DNA of 64,000 bases from CAWGMT01 sp963823675 (GTDB lineage Bacteria; Planctomycetota; Planctomycetia; Isosphaerales; Isosphaeraceae). The stretch spans positions 992,001-1,056,000 of the forward strand of contig CAWGMT010000013.1 of assembly GCA_963823675.1 (NCBI GenBank), read 5' to 3'. Below the pieces are notes generated by a model that saw nothing but the letters and a program-made list of their open reading frames with translations, ran no database searches and had not been told where the DNA came from. Position 1 is the first letter of the stretch; each line of letters opens with the position of its first letter. Positions 1 to 9,577 of this stretch are shown piece after piece. The translations under genes and the position numbers were made by a program.

Positions 1-1
1 C

Positions 2-1234
2 GAACTGATCGTGAACCTCATGGCCAAGATCCCCGCGGACCGGCCGTGGGACGCCGCCGCGGCGGGCATGGCGTTGACGAAGCTGCGCGACAAAGCCGAG
101 CGCGGCGCGGCCATCGCCATGGTCTGGCCCTCGTCCCAGTCCGCCCCAGGTAAGCCCTCCCGCTCGGGCGGCGCTACAGGCGGCCCGGGGGCGACCGGCA
201 GCCCCGCGAAGAAATCGCGGAAGGCGCGCTCGATCGCGGCACTGGCGCCGTCGGCCGTTTTCGGCTGGACCGCATCAGGCACACACGCGCCGGCAGCAGA
301 CGGCACGCGCTCGTTGAGGATCAGCCGATCCACGGTCGAGATCGGTCTCCTGGTCTCGGCCCTGCTGGCGATTGGCGGGTTCATCGGCTACTGGGTTTAT
401 CCGCCGAGCGCAGGCTACCTTTACCATCAGGCCGAACTCCTGATGGCGTCGAATCGCCGCCACGACTGGTTGACCGCCCGTGAAGACTACCTCGACCCTC
501 TCGACAGCCGGTTCCCGAACAACCCCTATCGCGAGCAAACTCAAAAGTGGCGCGATCAGATATTACTGGACGTGGTGGAAGGCCGGGCCGCCGTCCTCAG
601 CAGCCCCGCCAAGGTCGGCAAGCTGAATCAGCCTGCCAACATTACCGAGAGTCTCTACGTCGTCACTTTCGCTTCAGCCTCCGCGGCCTCCGAACGCGGT
701 GACGATCTGACCGCCAGGCGCCACTGGAAAGAAATGGCCCAGAAGCTCCAGCCCGACGACCCCGAACAGCGCCCCTGGTATCTGCTGGCCCTCGAGCGAG
801 TCAAAGACAGGGACGTCGTCATGCGGGATCGGCGCCGGTTGGTCGAAACCCTGTTCGATGAAGAAAGGACCGCGCGACTAGGCGGGCGAACCTTCGAAGC
901 CAACACGATCCGGAACAACCTGCTCGAACAATTCAGCCACTTCACAGATCTGGCCGACCTGTTCCCGCGCGAGCCGCAGGCAACAGGGGCGACCGAGCCC
1001 ACGCGCGCCGCTCCGGATGGCAAAACGCCCCGGGCCAGCGAGCGGCACCAAGCCGATTCACCCCAGGACGCCGGCGCTTCCGATCGTCGCTCGCCGCCAT
1101 CCTCGCCAGACGACGAGCCTCACCCCAATCCCCCAAAAAGCGAAACGAAAGCGGACGACGGCTCCACGCCCGGACAAACCCCTGCGCCGGAGTCGTCCAA
1201 CATTTTGCCGCCGGATTCCGTAGTTAACGATTGA
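2..1234 (+). CDS. Ser/Thr protein kinase, C-terminal part (5' end outside window)
   Basis: The reading frame is open to the left edge, so the gene starts upstream. The first visible residues (ELIVNLMAKIPADRPWDAAA, then ALTKLRDKAERG and MVWPS) resemble the end of a planctomycete protein kinase domain, where the last helices carry an 'xxRPxxAxxV' signature. No catalytic motif lies inside the window. After a low-complexity linker there is one transmembrane segment near position 340-390 (IGLLVSALLAIGGFIGYW). An extracytoplasmic domain of about 200 residues follows, then a Pro/Ser/Asp-rich disordered tail. This is the usual plan of a membrane-anchored bacterial kinase with an N-terminal catalytic domain. 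Kinase identity rests on the short N-terminal remnant and overall layout, so confidence is moderate. Confidence 0.6.
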   Translation, partial: ELIVNLMAKIPADRPWDAAAAGMALTKLRDKAERGAAIAMVWPSSQSAPGKPSRSGGATGGPGATGSPAKKSRKARSIAALAPSAVFGWTASGTHAPAADGTRSLRISRSTVEIGLLVSALLAIGGFIGYWVYPPSAGYLYHQAELLMASNRRHDWLTAREDYLDPLDSRFPNNPYREQTQKWRDQILLDVVEGRAAVLSSPAKVGKLNQPANITESLYVVTFASASAASERGDDLTARRHWKEMAQKLQPDDPEQRPWYLLALERVKDRDVVMRDRRRLVETLFDEERTARLGGRTFEANTIRNNLLEQFSHFTDLADLFPREPQATGATEPTRAAPDGKTPRASERHQADSPQDAGASDRRSPPSSPDDEPHPNPPKSETKADDGSTPGQTPAPESSNILPPDSVVND

Positions 1235-1357
1235 ACCCTGGTTGACGCGGTATTCGAAGTTGGCTAACTTTAGTCTACCTATCAACGGGGAGGCGGCTCC
1301 TGTCTGTTCGCCTCGATATTCACATGATCATGGCCAATCTAGGCCCCGGGGATTCTG

Positions 1358-1651
1358 ATGCCTCAGTCTCGCGTTCGCTTCATTGGCAGTCGTGAACTCC
1401 ATCGAGATCTGCCCAAGGTGCTCGATTCGCTTGAAAAACGTGACGCTCGATTTGTCCTGACGATTCATAGCAAGCCTAAAGCCGTGCTGATCGGTGCCGA
1501 AGCGTTCCTGGAGATCCTCCGCAGCCCAAGTCCCGAGGACCGACTCCTTGCTTTGCAGTTGGGCGCGCTGGTCCAAGGACTCGAAGCCTCGAACAATTCG
1601 TTCGATGCCTCGGACGTCGAGGAACGCCGGCAAGAGCTCGTCGCGGTCTGA
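1358..1651 (+). CDS. Phd/YefM-family antitoxin, apparently solitary
   Basis: This 97-residue protein has the antitoxin pattern of the Phd/YefM family. A short N-terminal strand is followed by SRELHRDLPKVLDSLE, a strand (RFVLTIHSKPKAVLIGAEAF) and then a helical C-terminus. Such proteins bind their own promoter through the N-terminal half and neutralise a RelE/Doc/PIN-type toxin with the C-terminal half. No toxin-like frame follows: the next 310 bases before dnaE hold no convincing gene. It may be an orphan antitoxin, an autonomous regulator, or one acting on a toxin encoded elsewhere. The ATG at 1358 follows a GGGGAT stretch that could serve as a weak ribosome site. Confidence 0.7.
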   Translation: MPQSRVRFIGSRELHRDLPKVLDSLEKRDARFVLTIHSKPKAVLIGAEAFLEILRSPSPEDRLLALQLGALVQGLEASNNSFDASDVEERRQELVAV

Positions 1652-1961
1652 TCGATTGCTCAACAACTTTGTGCAAACCAGCGCCCCCGGGATCGGCCAG
1701 ATCTCGGGGGTTTCTCATTACCAGGCAACCTCCATTTCGTGCACGCACGGGCGAGTCGATGGATGGACCGCTTCGTGACTGCACGTGCTGGCCAGTGTCT
1801 CCGGTTGATCGTCGAGGTCGATCGTTTGTGGTACAGTAGGCGGGTCGCTGGTACATCCTTTGGAAGCGGAGGCGCAACCGGGACGGAGGAAGCGGCCCGA
1901 ATCCCCACGAAAACGCCCGACGGAGCGGCAGGAGGTGGCACCGTTGCGGTATGAGTAACTC
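1652..1961 (+). other. Intergenic region upstream of dnaE
   Basis: No supported gene lies in these 310 bases. A good Shine-Dalgarno-like AGGAGG stands at about 1930, roughly 25-30 bases before the dnaE ATG. No toxin gene matching the upstream Phd antitoxin was found. Confidence 0.5.
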
Positions 1962-4900
1962 ATGATGTCCACCGGACGGTTCGTGCATCTGCACTGTCAT
2001 AGCCACTACAGTCTCCTGGACGGCGCGAGCAAGATTCCCGGACTGATCGAACGCACCAAGGAACTGGGCATGCCGGCCCTGGCGCTGACCGATCATGGCA
2101 ATCTGTATGGGGCCGTTGAGTTCTTGCTCGAGGCCAAGGCGGCCGATATCGTGCCGATCATCGGCCTAGAAGCGTACGTGGCCCCAGGTCGCCGGACCGA
2201 ACGAACCAGCGGCGGCTCCTCGGGGCACGAGCATTCCTTTCATCTGACTTTGCTGGCGCGTAATGCGGCGGGATTTCGCAACCTGATCCGGCTTTCGTCG
2301 CTTTCGTTCCTGGAAGGCTTTTATTACAAACCCCGGATCGACAAGGAGATCCTCAAGCGGCACGCCGACGGCTTGATCTGTCTGTCGGGGTGTGCCTCCG
2401 CCGAGTTCTCCGACTTTATCCTGCACGACAAGACGGCCGAGGCCGAAAAGCTTTGCGCCTGGTATCAAAGTGTCTTCGGCGCGGAGAACTTCTACGTCGA
2501 GATCCAGAACAACGGCGTGGCAATCCAGCACGAATGCGCCGCCGGTGCCCTGGATATCGCTCGACGGATGGGACTGCCCGTGGTCGCGACCAGCGACGCC
2601 CACTACTTGACGCGCGCCGATGCCGCCGCCCACGACGTTCTTCTCTGTATCAATACCGGCAAGATGCTCGACGACCCGGCGCGGATGCGGTTTGAAACCG
2701 AGGAGTTCTATCTCCGCAGCCCCGATGAGATGTACGACGCAATGCCCGGGCAGGAGGAGGCGCTGGCCGCCTCGGCACAGATCGCCCAGATGGTTGAGCC
2801 CCATTACGAAAGCTTCGGGCTGGGCCGCCGCAGCTTTCCCTCATTCCAGCCGCCCGACGATCAGACCTCCGAGGAATTCCTCCGCAGGCTTTGCGAGCAG
2901 GGCCTTTGCGAGCGCTACGGCGAGAGCCCGCCCGCAGAGGCTCGGGAGCGGCTGGAGCACGAGCTCTCGATCATCAACCGGATGGGCTTTGCGTCGTATT
3001 TCCTCATCGTTTGGGACTTCGTGCGCTACGCGCGCGAAAAGGGCATTCCCGCCGCGGCGCGCGGCTCGGCCTGCGGCGCGCTTGTCAGCTACTTGCTCAG
3101 GATCAGCCACATTTGCCCGCTGAAATACGACCTTCTCTTCGAGCGCTTCCTCGACCCCAATCGATCCGAGGCGCCGGACATCGACATCGACATCTGCCAG
3201 GAGAGGCGTTACCAGATCATCGAGTACGTGCGGAACAAGTACGGCGACGCGAACGTCGCCCAGATCGGCACCTTCGGCACGCTCAAGGCCAAGGCGGCGA
3301 TCAAGGACGTCGGGCGGGTGATGAACATTCCGCTCGCCCGGGTGGAGCAGATCAACAAGCTCGTCCCGGGCCGCTTGAATATCACGCTCGAAGAGGCCAT
3401 CAAGGAAGAGCCCGCGCTGCGGCGCATGGCCGAGGAAGATCCCGAGGTCGGCCGCCTGCTAGAGCTCGCCCGCCAGCTCGAGGGCACCAATCGCAGCGTG
3501 GGCACGCACGCCGCCGGCGTCGTGATCGCCGACCGGCCCCTCGAAGAGCTCGTGCCGCTTCAAAAGACCTCCAGCAAGGACAGGAGCAAGGAAGTCACCA
3601 GCACCCAGTGGGTCATGGGCGACATCGAGAAGGCCGGGCTCCTGAAGATGGATTTCCTCGGCCTCCGCAACCTGACGACCCTGGACACGGCGGTTCGGAT
3701 GATCAACGACCGCCACCCCGATGCGCCGATCGATCTGGACCGTCTTCCCCTGGACGACGCCCAGACCTTCGAGCTCTTGCAGCGCGGGGAAACCAAGGGG
3801 GTCTTTCAGCTCGAATCCGCCGGGATCCGCGACCTCTTGATCAAGATGAAGCCGGATCGATTCGCCGACATCGTCGCCACCAACGCGCTTTATCGCCCGG
3901 GCCCTCTCAACGGAGGCATGGTCGAGGAATACGTGAATGTCAAGAACGGCCGCAAGCACGCGTCCTATCTCCACCCCGTCCTGAAAGACATCCTCGAAGA
4001 GACGTACGGGGTGATGGTCTACCAAGAGCAGGTCATGCGGATTCTGAACCGGCTGGGCGGAATCGAGCTGTCAACAGCCTACGCAACCATCAAGGCGATC
4101 TCGAAAAAGAAAGCGGACGTCATCGCCCAGAGCCGCGATGAGTTCCTGCGGGGCGCCGCCGCCTGCGGCCTGGACCGCGAGAAATCGACCAAGATCTTCG
4201 ACTTGATCGAGTTCTTCGGCGGCTACGGCTTCAATAAATCTCATAGTGCCGCCTACGCACTGGTCGCCTATCAGACCGCGTTTCTCAAGGCCCATTATCC
4301 GACCGAGTTCATGGCCGCGGTGCTCAGCTCGGAGATGGACGGCGCCGAGCGCGACAAGTTCTTCGTCGAGCACATCGAGGACTGCCGCCGGATGGGAATC
4401 GAGGTTTTACCCCCGAACATCAACCAGGGACATCTCGAATTTCGAGTCGCCACCCTGGGAAAGATCCATTTTGGATTGGGCGCGATCAAGGGCGTGGGAT
4501 TCAAGGCCGTGGAGATGATCGTCAAGGCGCGGGAGGGAAAGGGCCCGTTCCTGAGTCTCGACGATTTCTTTGATCGCGTGTTGACCAAGGACGTAGGCGC
4601 CGGCTGCGTCGAAACGTTGATTCACGCCGGGGCGTTCGACTGCCTGGGAGCCAGGCGATCCCAGCTTCTGGCCGTCCTGCCGCGCGCACTCCAGGCCGGG
4701 CAGTCCAAGCAGGACGACCGCCGCCGCGGCCAGTTGGGACTGTTCGACCAGATCGAAAGGGCGGCGGGCCCGACCGGTAACGGCAACGGTCGCGCCGAGC
4801 CACTCTTTACCCTGCCCGACCTCCCCGAGCTATCCGAGGCTGAGAAGCTTGCCTGCGAGAAGAAGGCACTGGGGTTTTATATGTCGAGTCATCCCCTGGC

Positions 4901-5627
4901 TCGCCACGCCGCTTTACTCCAGGCCCTGGCGTCCCATCGCGTCGCCGACCTGGCCGCCGCGGCCAACAAGACCGAAGTCGTTCTGGGCGGGATGATCACG
5001 AGCGTCCAGACCAGAAACGTCCAGAAGAGCCGGTCGGGACTGACTCGAATGTGCAAGCTCACATTCGAGGACCTAAGCGGCACTACCTCCGCGATGCTCT
5101 GGCCCGAGGAATTCGCCAAGATGGCCTCGCTGGTCAAGAGCGAATCGATCGGCTGGATCAAAGGCACCATCGACCGGCGGCGCGACCCCGCGGAAGTGGT
5201 CATCAGCAAGATTATCCCGCTCGAACAGGGCCCCGCCGAACTGACGCGCGGCGTGATCGTGCGACTCCAGAAGGGCATTCACGAAACCGAACACCTCGAG
5301 CGCTTGCTGCGGGCCGTAAGGGTTCATCCGGGGAACCTCGACCTCTATTTCGAAATCTTCGGCTTGAACCAGGTCCACAGGGCGATCTATCGGGCCGGCC
5401 CCCCGCTGCGGATCCGCTACGACGACCGGTTGGTCCCCGACCTCGAACAGGCTGTCGGCCACGGCCTGGTCCGGCTCATGGGCCAGCGAGGCGCGACTGC
5501 ACGCCTCGATGAAAGCCTCACCACCTCCCAGAGCCCCCAGCAGGAAGATCCCGCCGTTTCCCGACCGTTGACCGTCGCCCTGGCCGACCTCGACGACACC
5601 ACCGCCGACGATCTCGACGACCTTTAG
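1962..5627 (+). CDS. dnaE: DNA polymerase III subunit alpha
   Basis: This is the replicative DNA polymerase catalytic subunit, 1221 residues against about 1160 in E. coli. Domains in order: a PHP domain (residues 6-~215) opening with HLHCHSHYSLLDG and keeping most metal-binding His/Asp residues; the polymerase palm with PDIDID at 405-410, giving the first two catalytic aspartates, and KMDFLGLRNLT at ~562 with the third; fingers; the tandem HhH region (GLGAIKGVGFKAVE, ~840); and an OB fold (GGMITSVQTRNVQKS, ~1008). The residues after the catalytic aspartates read ICQERR where most DnaE proteins have FCxxRR. Two ATG codons stand in tandem at 1962 and 1965. The gene is intact and stands alone, with a lipoprotein gene 290 bases downstream. 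Confidence 0.97.
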   Translation: MMSTGRFVHLHCHSHYSLLDGASKIPGLIERTKELGMPALALTDHGNLYGAVEFLLEAKAADIVPIIGLEAYVAPGRRTERTSGGSSGHEHSFHLTLLARNAAGFRNLIRLSSLSFLEGFYYKPRIDKEILKRHADGLICLSGCASAEFSDFILHDKTAEAEKLCAWYQSVFGAENFYVEIQNNGVAIQHECAAGALDIARRMGLPVVATSDAHYLTRADAAAHDVLLCINTGKMLDDPARMRFETEEFYLRSPDEMYDAMPGQEEALAASAQIAQMVEPHYESFGLGRRSFPSFQPPDDQTSEEFLRRLCEQGLCERYGESPPAEARERLEHELSIINRMGFASYFLIVWDFVRYAREKGIPAAARGSACGALVSYLLRISHICPLKYDLLFERFLDPNRSEAPDIDIDICQERRYQIIEYVRNKYGDANVAQIGTFGTLKAKAAIKDVGRVMNIPLARVEQINKLVPGRLNITLEEAIKEEPALRRMAEEDPEVGRLLELARQLEGTNRSVGTHAAGVVIADRPLEELVPLQKTSSKDRSKEVTSTQWVMGDIEKAGLLKMDFLGLRNLTTLDTAVRMINDRHPDAPIDLDRLPLDDAQTFELLQRGETKGVFQLESAGIRDLLIKMKPDRFADIVATNALYRPGPLNGGMVEEYVNVKNGRKHASYLHPVLKDILEETYGVMVYQEQVMRILNRLGGIELSTAYATIKAISKKKADVIAQSRDEFLRGAAACGLDREKSTKIFDLIEFFGGYGFNKSHSAAYALVAYQTAFLKAHYPTEFMAAVLSSEMDGAERDKFFVEHIEDCRRMGIEVLPPNINQGHLEFRVATLGKIHFGLGAIKGVGFKAVEMIVKAREGKGPFLSLDDFFDRVLTKDVGAGCVETLIHAGAFDCLGARRSQLLAVLPRALQAGQSKQDDRRRGQLGLFDQIERAAGPTGNGNGRAEPLFTLPDLPELSEAEKLACEKKALGFYMSSHPLARHAALLQALASHRVADLAAAANKTEVVLGGMITSVQTRNVQKSRSGLTRMCKLTFEDLSGTTSAMLWPEEFAKMASLVKSESIGWIKGTIDRRRDPAEVVISKIIPLEQGPAELTRGVIVRLQKGIHETEHLERLLRAVRVHPGNLDLYFEIFGLNQVHRAIYRAGPPLRIRYDDRLVPDLEQAVGHGLVRLMGQRGATARLDESLTTSQSPQQEDPAVSRPLTVALADLDDTTADDLDDL

Positions 5628-5916
5628 ACCGTTGCACTCCTGCCAAAGCCGCTTTCGCCGGATAATCACGTAAAGTTCTTCCAACATTCACACACAACCG
5701 GTGTTTGCTTGCTAGATTGTCGCTTCTTGATCAGCCAGTTGCGCTGGTCGGTCGTGACTGGCGGGCCTTTTCCCGACGCGCGGCGCACCAGGCGCTCGCG
5801 AGTCGTACACATCAATCAAATTCATAAAGAATTCACTTGGCTTTTACCTCCAGGGCCCATAACATTCCAGGCCGGAGAATGGACGTACAACGGGCCTTTA
5901 ATATGAGTGTGCCACG

Positions 5917-6435
5917 ATGAGTTTGACGAACCGCGTCACCCGCGCTCGCTTGTTCCGGTTCCAGGCAGGCGGCCTCATGCTATTGATCGTGGTGAGCTGG
6001 GTAGGCTGTAGCGAGAGTAATCCTCTCGGTGAGCAGACATTTTACCCGGTCAAGGGAAGGGCTTTGCTCGCCGACGGCAAGCCGCTGACTTCGGGACAGG
6101 TCATTTTCGTCGCGACCAAATCCACGATAACCAGCACGGCCAACATCGAGAGCGATGGTGGGTTTACGTTCAAAGGGCTTGCGGGCGACGGCCTGCCCGC
6201 AGGCGAATATAAGGTCCGCATCGAAGCCGGGTCGTCGGGCTCGGTGGTCAAGGGACCGGGCAGAGCGCCGATAGCCAAGCTTCCCTTCGACGGGAAGTAT
6301 ACCGACGAAGATTTGTCGGAGCTGACGGCCATCGTCACGACCGACGAGAGCAAAAATAACTTCGAGTTCAAACTGGTCCCGGGTAAATCCTCGGCCCAGT
6401 CGAAGGACACGCCTGCGTCGCGCGGAGATCGATGA
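5917..6435 (+). CDS. Lipoprotein with carboxypeptidase-regulatory-like fold
   Basis: A 172-residue exported lipoprotein. A hydrophobic signal (LMLLIVVSWVGC) ends at a lipobox cysteine at about residue 31. The mature part reads YPVKGRALLADGKPLTSGQV and, further on, GLPAGEYKVRIEAG. This is the 'V.G.v..dGkPl.ga.V.F ... G.y.v' pattern of the small beta-sandwich lipoproteins that planctomycetes encode beside DUF1559 genes. A DUF1559 gene follows 150 bases downstream on the same strand, and the same pairing recurs at 15440-17088 in the reverse order. The role is unknown; a cell-envelope or extracellular binding function is likely but inferred only. Confidence 0.75.
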   Translation: MSLTNRVTRARLFRFQAGGLMLLIVVSWVGCSESNPLGEQTFYPVKGRALLADGKPLTSGQVIFVATKSTITSTANIESDGGFTFKGLAGDGLPAGEYKVRIEAGSSGSVVKGPGRAPIAKLPFDGKYTDEDLSELTAIVTTDESKNNFEFKLVPGKSSAQSKDTPASRGDR

Positions 6436-6584
6436 GTTGACCCGGTGCGAGCTCGTGAAACCCAGACCGGGCAGGGATGCCAGAATGTATACGTAAGAGC
6501 CTGCCGATGTTCAGGCTTGATACCCAGAGTCGAGTTCCTCCAGTTCGTTCCCTTTTCCTGGCATCCTCGAGGAGAGTTAGCACC

Positions 6585-7706
6585 ATGAGATCTCGGTCGA
6601 GATCGCAGAATGATCGACACGCTTTCACGCTGATTGAGCTGTTGGTGGTAATCGCCATCATCGCCGTCTTGATCGCGCTCTTGTTGCCGGCCGTGCAGTC
6701 GGCTCGAGAGGCCGCCCGTCGCGCCCAGTGCACGAACAATCTCAAGCAGATCGGGCTGGCAATGCACAACTACGAAAACTCCAACACCGCCTTCCCGCCG
6801 GGTGGTGAATCGACCAATTTCACCAATCCTTCCGGCGTGGCTTCCAGCCAGTTCGTCGACGGCGGCTGGAGCACCCTGGCCCGCATCCTGCCTTACATGG
6901 AAGGCGGCGCCGCGTTCAACGCGCTCAACTTCAATTTGGCCGAATACAACGACGCATTTGGCGCGAACTACACCGGTTCCTCGCAGGTCGTGGCCGTCTT
7001 CATGTGCCCGTCATCGGCCCCCAATCCGTCTGGCGGTCGCGACAGCATTGACCCCAACGACCCATTCTCCCAGATCGCCGGCGGCTACGGCTACAACGAC
7101 TACGGCCCAACTGTCTACACGGACATCAGCCCGATCGGCGTTCCCGGGCTCGGCGCGACTCTCGCGACACCGTTCCGCGACAAGACGACCCGGGCCAACG
7201 GACTGCTGAAGCAAGGCAAGACCCGAATCGCCGAGATCACCGACGGGCTCAGCAACACGATTGCGGTTGCCGAGGACGGCGGCCGCGATTCCCGTTACCT
7301 CAGTCCTTACACCGAGGGCTACTGGGACGGCGTCTCCACTCGCCAAGCCGCCATGGCACTGATCAATCCCAACGATCCTGGCCCTTCCGGCGGCTATGCA
7401 CCCTATCGCCGCTACTGGCGCTGGGCTGAGCCCGACGAAGCTTACGGCGTCTCCGGCACGCCCAATAACAAGTATCGCCCCGATCACGAGCAAAACAACT
7501 GGCCCCAAACCAACGGCCCGTGCTGCGTCGCGCAAGGCAACAACGCCGGTAACAACGACGAGATTTCCTCGTTCCATCCCAGCGGGGCTAACATTCTCTA
7601 CGGCGACGGCAGCGTCCGCTTCCTCAAGGACTCGATCAACCCCATCACGATGCGCGCGCTCGTGACAGGTGCAAACGGTGAGGTCGTCTCGGCCGATCAG
7701 TATTGA
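6585..7706 (+). CDS. DUF1559 domain protein with prepilin-like N-terminus
   Basis: The start at 6585 is chosen because GGAGAG stands 9 bases upstream; a longer frame reaches back to 6477 without a comparable site. The protein (373 residues) begins with a short basic stretch, then FTLIELLVVIAIIAVLIA. This is a type IV pilin/pseudopilin methylation site with the hydrophobic helix, followed by QSAREAARRAQCTNNLKQIG, diagnostic of the DUF1559 (SBP_bac_10) family hugely expanded in planctomycetes. The C-terminus has the family 'FHPSGANILYGDGSVRFLKD' block and ends in SADQY. It is likely exported and assembled through a pseudopilin-type route. The function of the family is not established. Confidence 0.93.
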   Translation: MRSRSRSQNDRHAFTLIELLVVIAIIAVLIALLLPAVQSAREAARRAQCTNNLKQIGLAMHNYENSNTAFPPGGESTNFTNPSGVASSQFVDGGWSTLARILPYMEGGAAFNALNFNLAEYNDAFGANYTGSSQVVAVFMCPSSAPNPSGGRDSIDPNDPFSQIAGGYGYNDYGPTVYTDISPIGVPGLGATLATPFRDKTTRANGLLKQGKTRIAEITDGLSNTIAVAEDGGRDSRYLSPYTEGYWDGVSTRQAAMALINPNDPGPSGGYAPYRRYWRWAEPDEAYGVSGTPNNKYRPDHEQNNWPQTNGPCCVAQGNNAGNNDEISSFHPSGANILYGDGSVRFLKDSINPITMRALVTGANGEVVSADQY

Positions 7707-8143
7707 TCAGCTCCGACCGGGTGTTTTGTCGAAAAGCGGATCGCAGGGGACGAGTTTGGCTGAATCGCCGTCATGAACGGCCATCTTCCCCGCAGGGTAA
7801 GTCGAGCCCCCTGCGATCTTGCCTTCCTTGTTGATAGCGTAAAACGACACATTGCCGATCAGCCGCCCCTGCTTGTCGCGACGCTTGGGGCCGCGCGTGC
7901 ACCGACCGACGATGGTCTTGCACACCTCCATGATCGCGTCCTTGGGATCCAGTCCCCTGCGCGTCCCCTCGACGATCAAAGCACTGGAAAGATTCAAGAG
8001 GTTCAGCTCGCCCACGCCGGCCGATCCGACTTCGTTGTCAAGATACATGCCGGCGCCGAAAATGGGCGAATCTCCCACGCGGCCCGGAAGCTTCCAGGAA
8101 AGCTCCGTGGTCGTCGTCGTGCAACCCAGGTCGCCGTGCGTGG
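7707..8143 (-). pseudogene. Glycosylasparaginase C-terminal fragment (partial duplicate)
   Basis: The minus-strand frame encodes a copy of the beta-subunit end of the neighbouring asparaginase gene (GRVGDSPI...GAGMYLDNEVGSAG, then ELNLLNLSSALIVEG, GRLIGNVSFYAINKEGKIA). It lacks the whole alpha subunit and ends where the duplicated segment ends. It cannot encode a working enzyme and is a relic of the duplication. Substitutions relative to the downstream copy show the event is not recent. Confidence 0.85.
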
Positions 8144-8162
8144 CACCGGTCGTCCGAAGCGG

Positions 8163-8348
8163 CTACTTCTGGGACTTCTTACTCAGCTTGCGGATTTGCG
8201 CCGGGGTCAAGTCCGTTGCCTGCACGATTTCCGCGACGGGTCGGCCCATCTTGAGGAGTCGCATCGCCACGGACTCGATTCCCTTTTCGACTCCTTCTTC
8301 TCGTCCTTTCTCCAAGCCCTCTTGGAGGGCTTCTTGAGACAGTGCCAA
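8163..8348 (-). pseudogene. C-terminal tail of an Rpn/PD-(D/E)XK-type nuclease gene
   Basis: The frame encodes 61 residues with the repetitive acidic/basic helix EALQEGLEKGREEGVEKG followed by LLKMGRPVAEIVQATDLTPA and a Lys-rich end. This 'EG.e.G...g...i' tail is typical of the C-terminus of Rpn-family putative transposase/nuclease genes. The reading frame continues upstream without a start to the edge of the second asparaginase copy at about 8399, so the catalytic domain is missing. It is a truncated remnant trapped between the two duplicated segments. A full-length relative of the same broad family lies at 31902-32906, but the tails differ. Confidence 0.6.
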
Positions 8349-8401
8349 CTGCTCGATAGTTCCTGCGTTACAGCGTCGGGCATCGGCGCACGAGAATTTG
8401 A

Positions 8402-9467
8402 TCAGCTCCGGCCGGGTGCTTTGTCGAAAAGCGGATCAAAGGGGACGAGCTTGGCCGACTCGCCGTCATGAACGGCCATCTTCCCCGCAGGGTAAATCGA
8501 GCCCCCTGCGATCTTGCCTTCCTTGTTGACGGCGTAAAATGAGACATTCCCGATCAGCCGCCCCTGCTTGTCGCGACGCTTGGGGTCGCGCGTGCACCGA
8601 CCGACGATGGTCTTGCACACCTCCATGATCGCGTCCTTGGGATGCAGTCCCCTGCGCATCCCTTCGACGATCAAAGCACTGGAGAGATTCAAGAGGTTCA
8701 GCTCGCCCACGCCGGTCGAGCCGGCTGATCCGACCTCATTGTCCAGATAGAGGCCGGCGCCCAAGATCGGCGAATCTCCCACGCGGCCGGGGATCTTCCA
8801 CGAAAGCCCTGAGGTCGTCGTGGTGCAACCCAGGTCGCCGTGGGTATCGAGCACCGAACAGTGAATGGTTCCCGTTATCCTCGGGGCGAGCGCCTCTCGG
8901 ATGAATGCCGCCACCTTCTCGTCGGGGGGAGGAACCCAGTCGTCCTTGGGATCGCGAGTTTCCTTCCAGTGCAGCCAGATCTGGCGCGCCTCGTCGGTCA
9001 ACAGGTTGACCTCGGGAAAGCCGTGGGCACGAGCAAAGCGAAGCGCCCCCTCGACCGACCAGCAGGCAGTGCCGGCTGCGCTGCATGACCACCCGGGCGA
9101 CCGCCGCGGGATGCATGATGTTGCGGATCGAGGCCACCGAGCCGCCGCTGTGGGTCGGACCGTGCATGACGGCCGCGTCCAGTTCGACCACGCCGTCTTC
9201 ATTGGGTAGTCCGCCAAGTCCGACCGAATGGTCCTTGGGATCGGCCTCGACGATGGCCACACCTTCGATCGCCGCGTCGAGCGGGTCGTGCCCTTTCCTG
9301 ACCAGCTCGATGGCTTTCTCCACCGTCCGCAGGCCATTGCCGCTGGCAATCGCGATCGGCCGCTTCGACCCGACCGGCTTGACCGATCCCGCGCCGATCG
9401 CAAGCGTCGCCACGCTCGCTGTTGCCGTCGAGGCCATGAAACGACGTCGGCTCATTATCTTCCTCAT
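8402..9467 (-). pseudogene. N4-(beta-N-acetylglucosaminyl)-L-asparaginase, Tat-exported, frameshifted
   Basis: An Ntn-hydrolase that cleaves the GlcNAc-Asn bond. It begins with a twin-arginine signal (MSRRRFMASTATASVATLA). The alpha part reads to RHCLLVG in one frame and continues as EGALRFARAHGF in another. One extra base at about 9053 explains the break. The beta part has the autoproteolytic threonine in VLDTHGDLGC, followed by KIPGRVGDSPI and the substrate-binding GVGELNLLNL region. Apart from the one-base break the protein looks complete, so this could be a sequence error rather than real decay. The partial second copy at 7707-8143 is a true fragment. Family assignment is firm; the pseudogene status is provisional. 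Confidence 0.85.
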
Positions 9468-9577
9468 GGATGGAACATCCCCTGGAGCTGAGTTTTCCCG
9501 ATCGTTGACCGGTACCGAGTTCCTCCTATTGTCGCTTCTGGCGCTCGGGGATCAATCGAGTAGTTGCCCCAAATCGC

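Larger units (their letters stand above)
7704..8847. repeat. Imperfect tandem duplication of a gene 3' end (copies 7704-8143 and 8399-8847)
   Basis: The 440-450 bases at 7704-8143 closely match 8399-8847 in the same orientation, with scattered substitutions. Copy two has nine extra bases (an extra GST in GSAGSTGVGE). Both begin at TTGATCAGCTCCG and run to about CAACCCAGGTCGCCGTG. Both encode, on the minus strand, the C-terminal half of a glycosylasparaginase. The 255 bases between the copies hold the tail of an Rpn-type nuclease gene. The left copy begins immediately after the DUF1559 stop codon. Confidence 0.9.

Noticed and set aside
7852..8471. Plus-strand frames across the duplicated asparaginase segment
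   Set aside because: They occur in both duplicated copies as shadows of the minus-strand gene, show no family motif and have no ribosome site.
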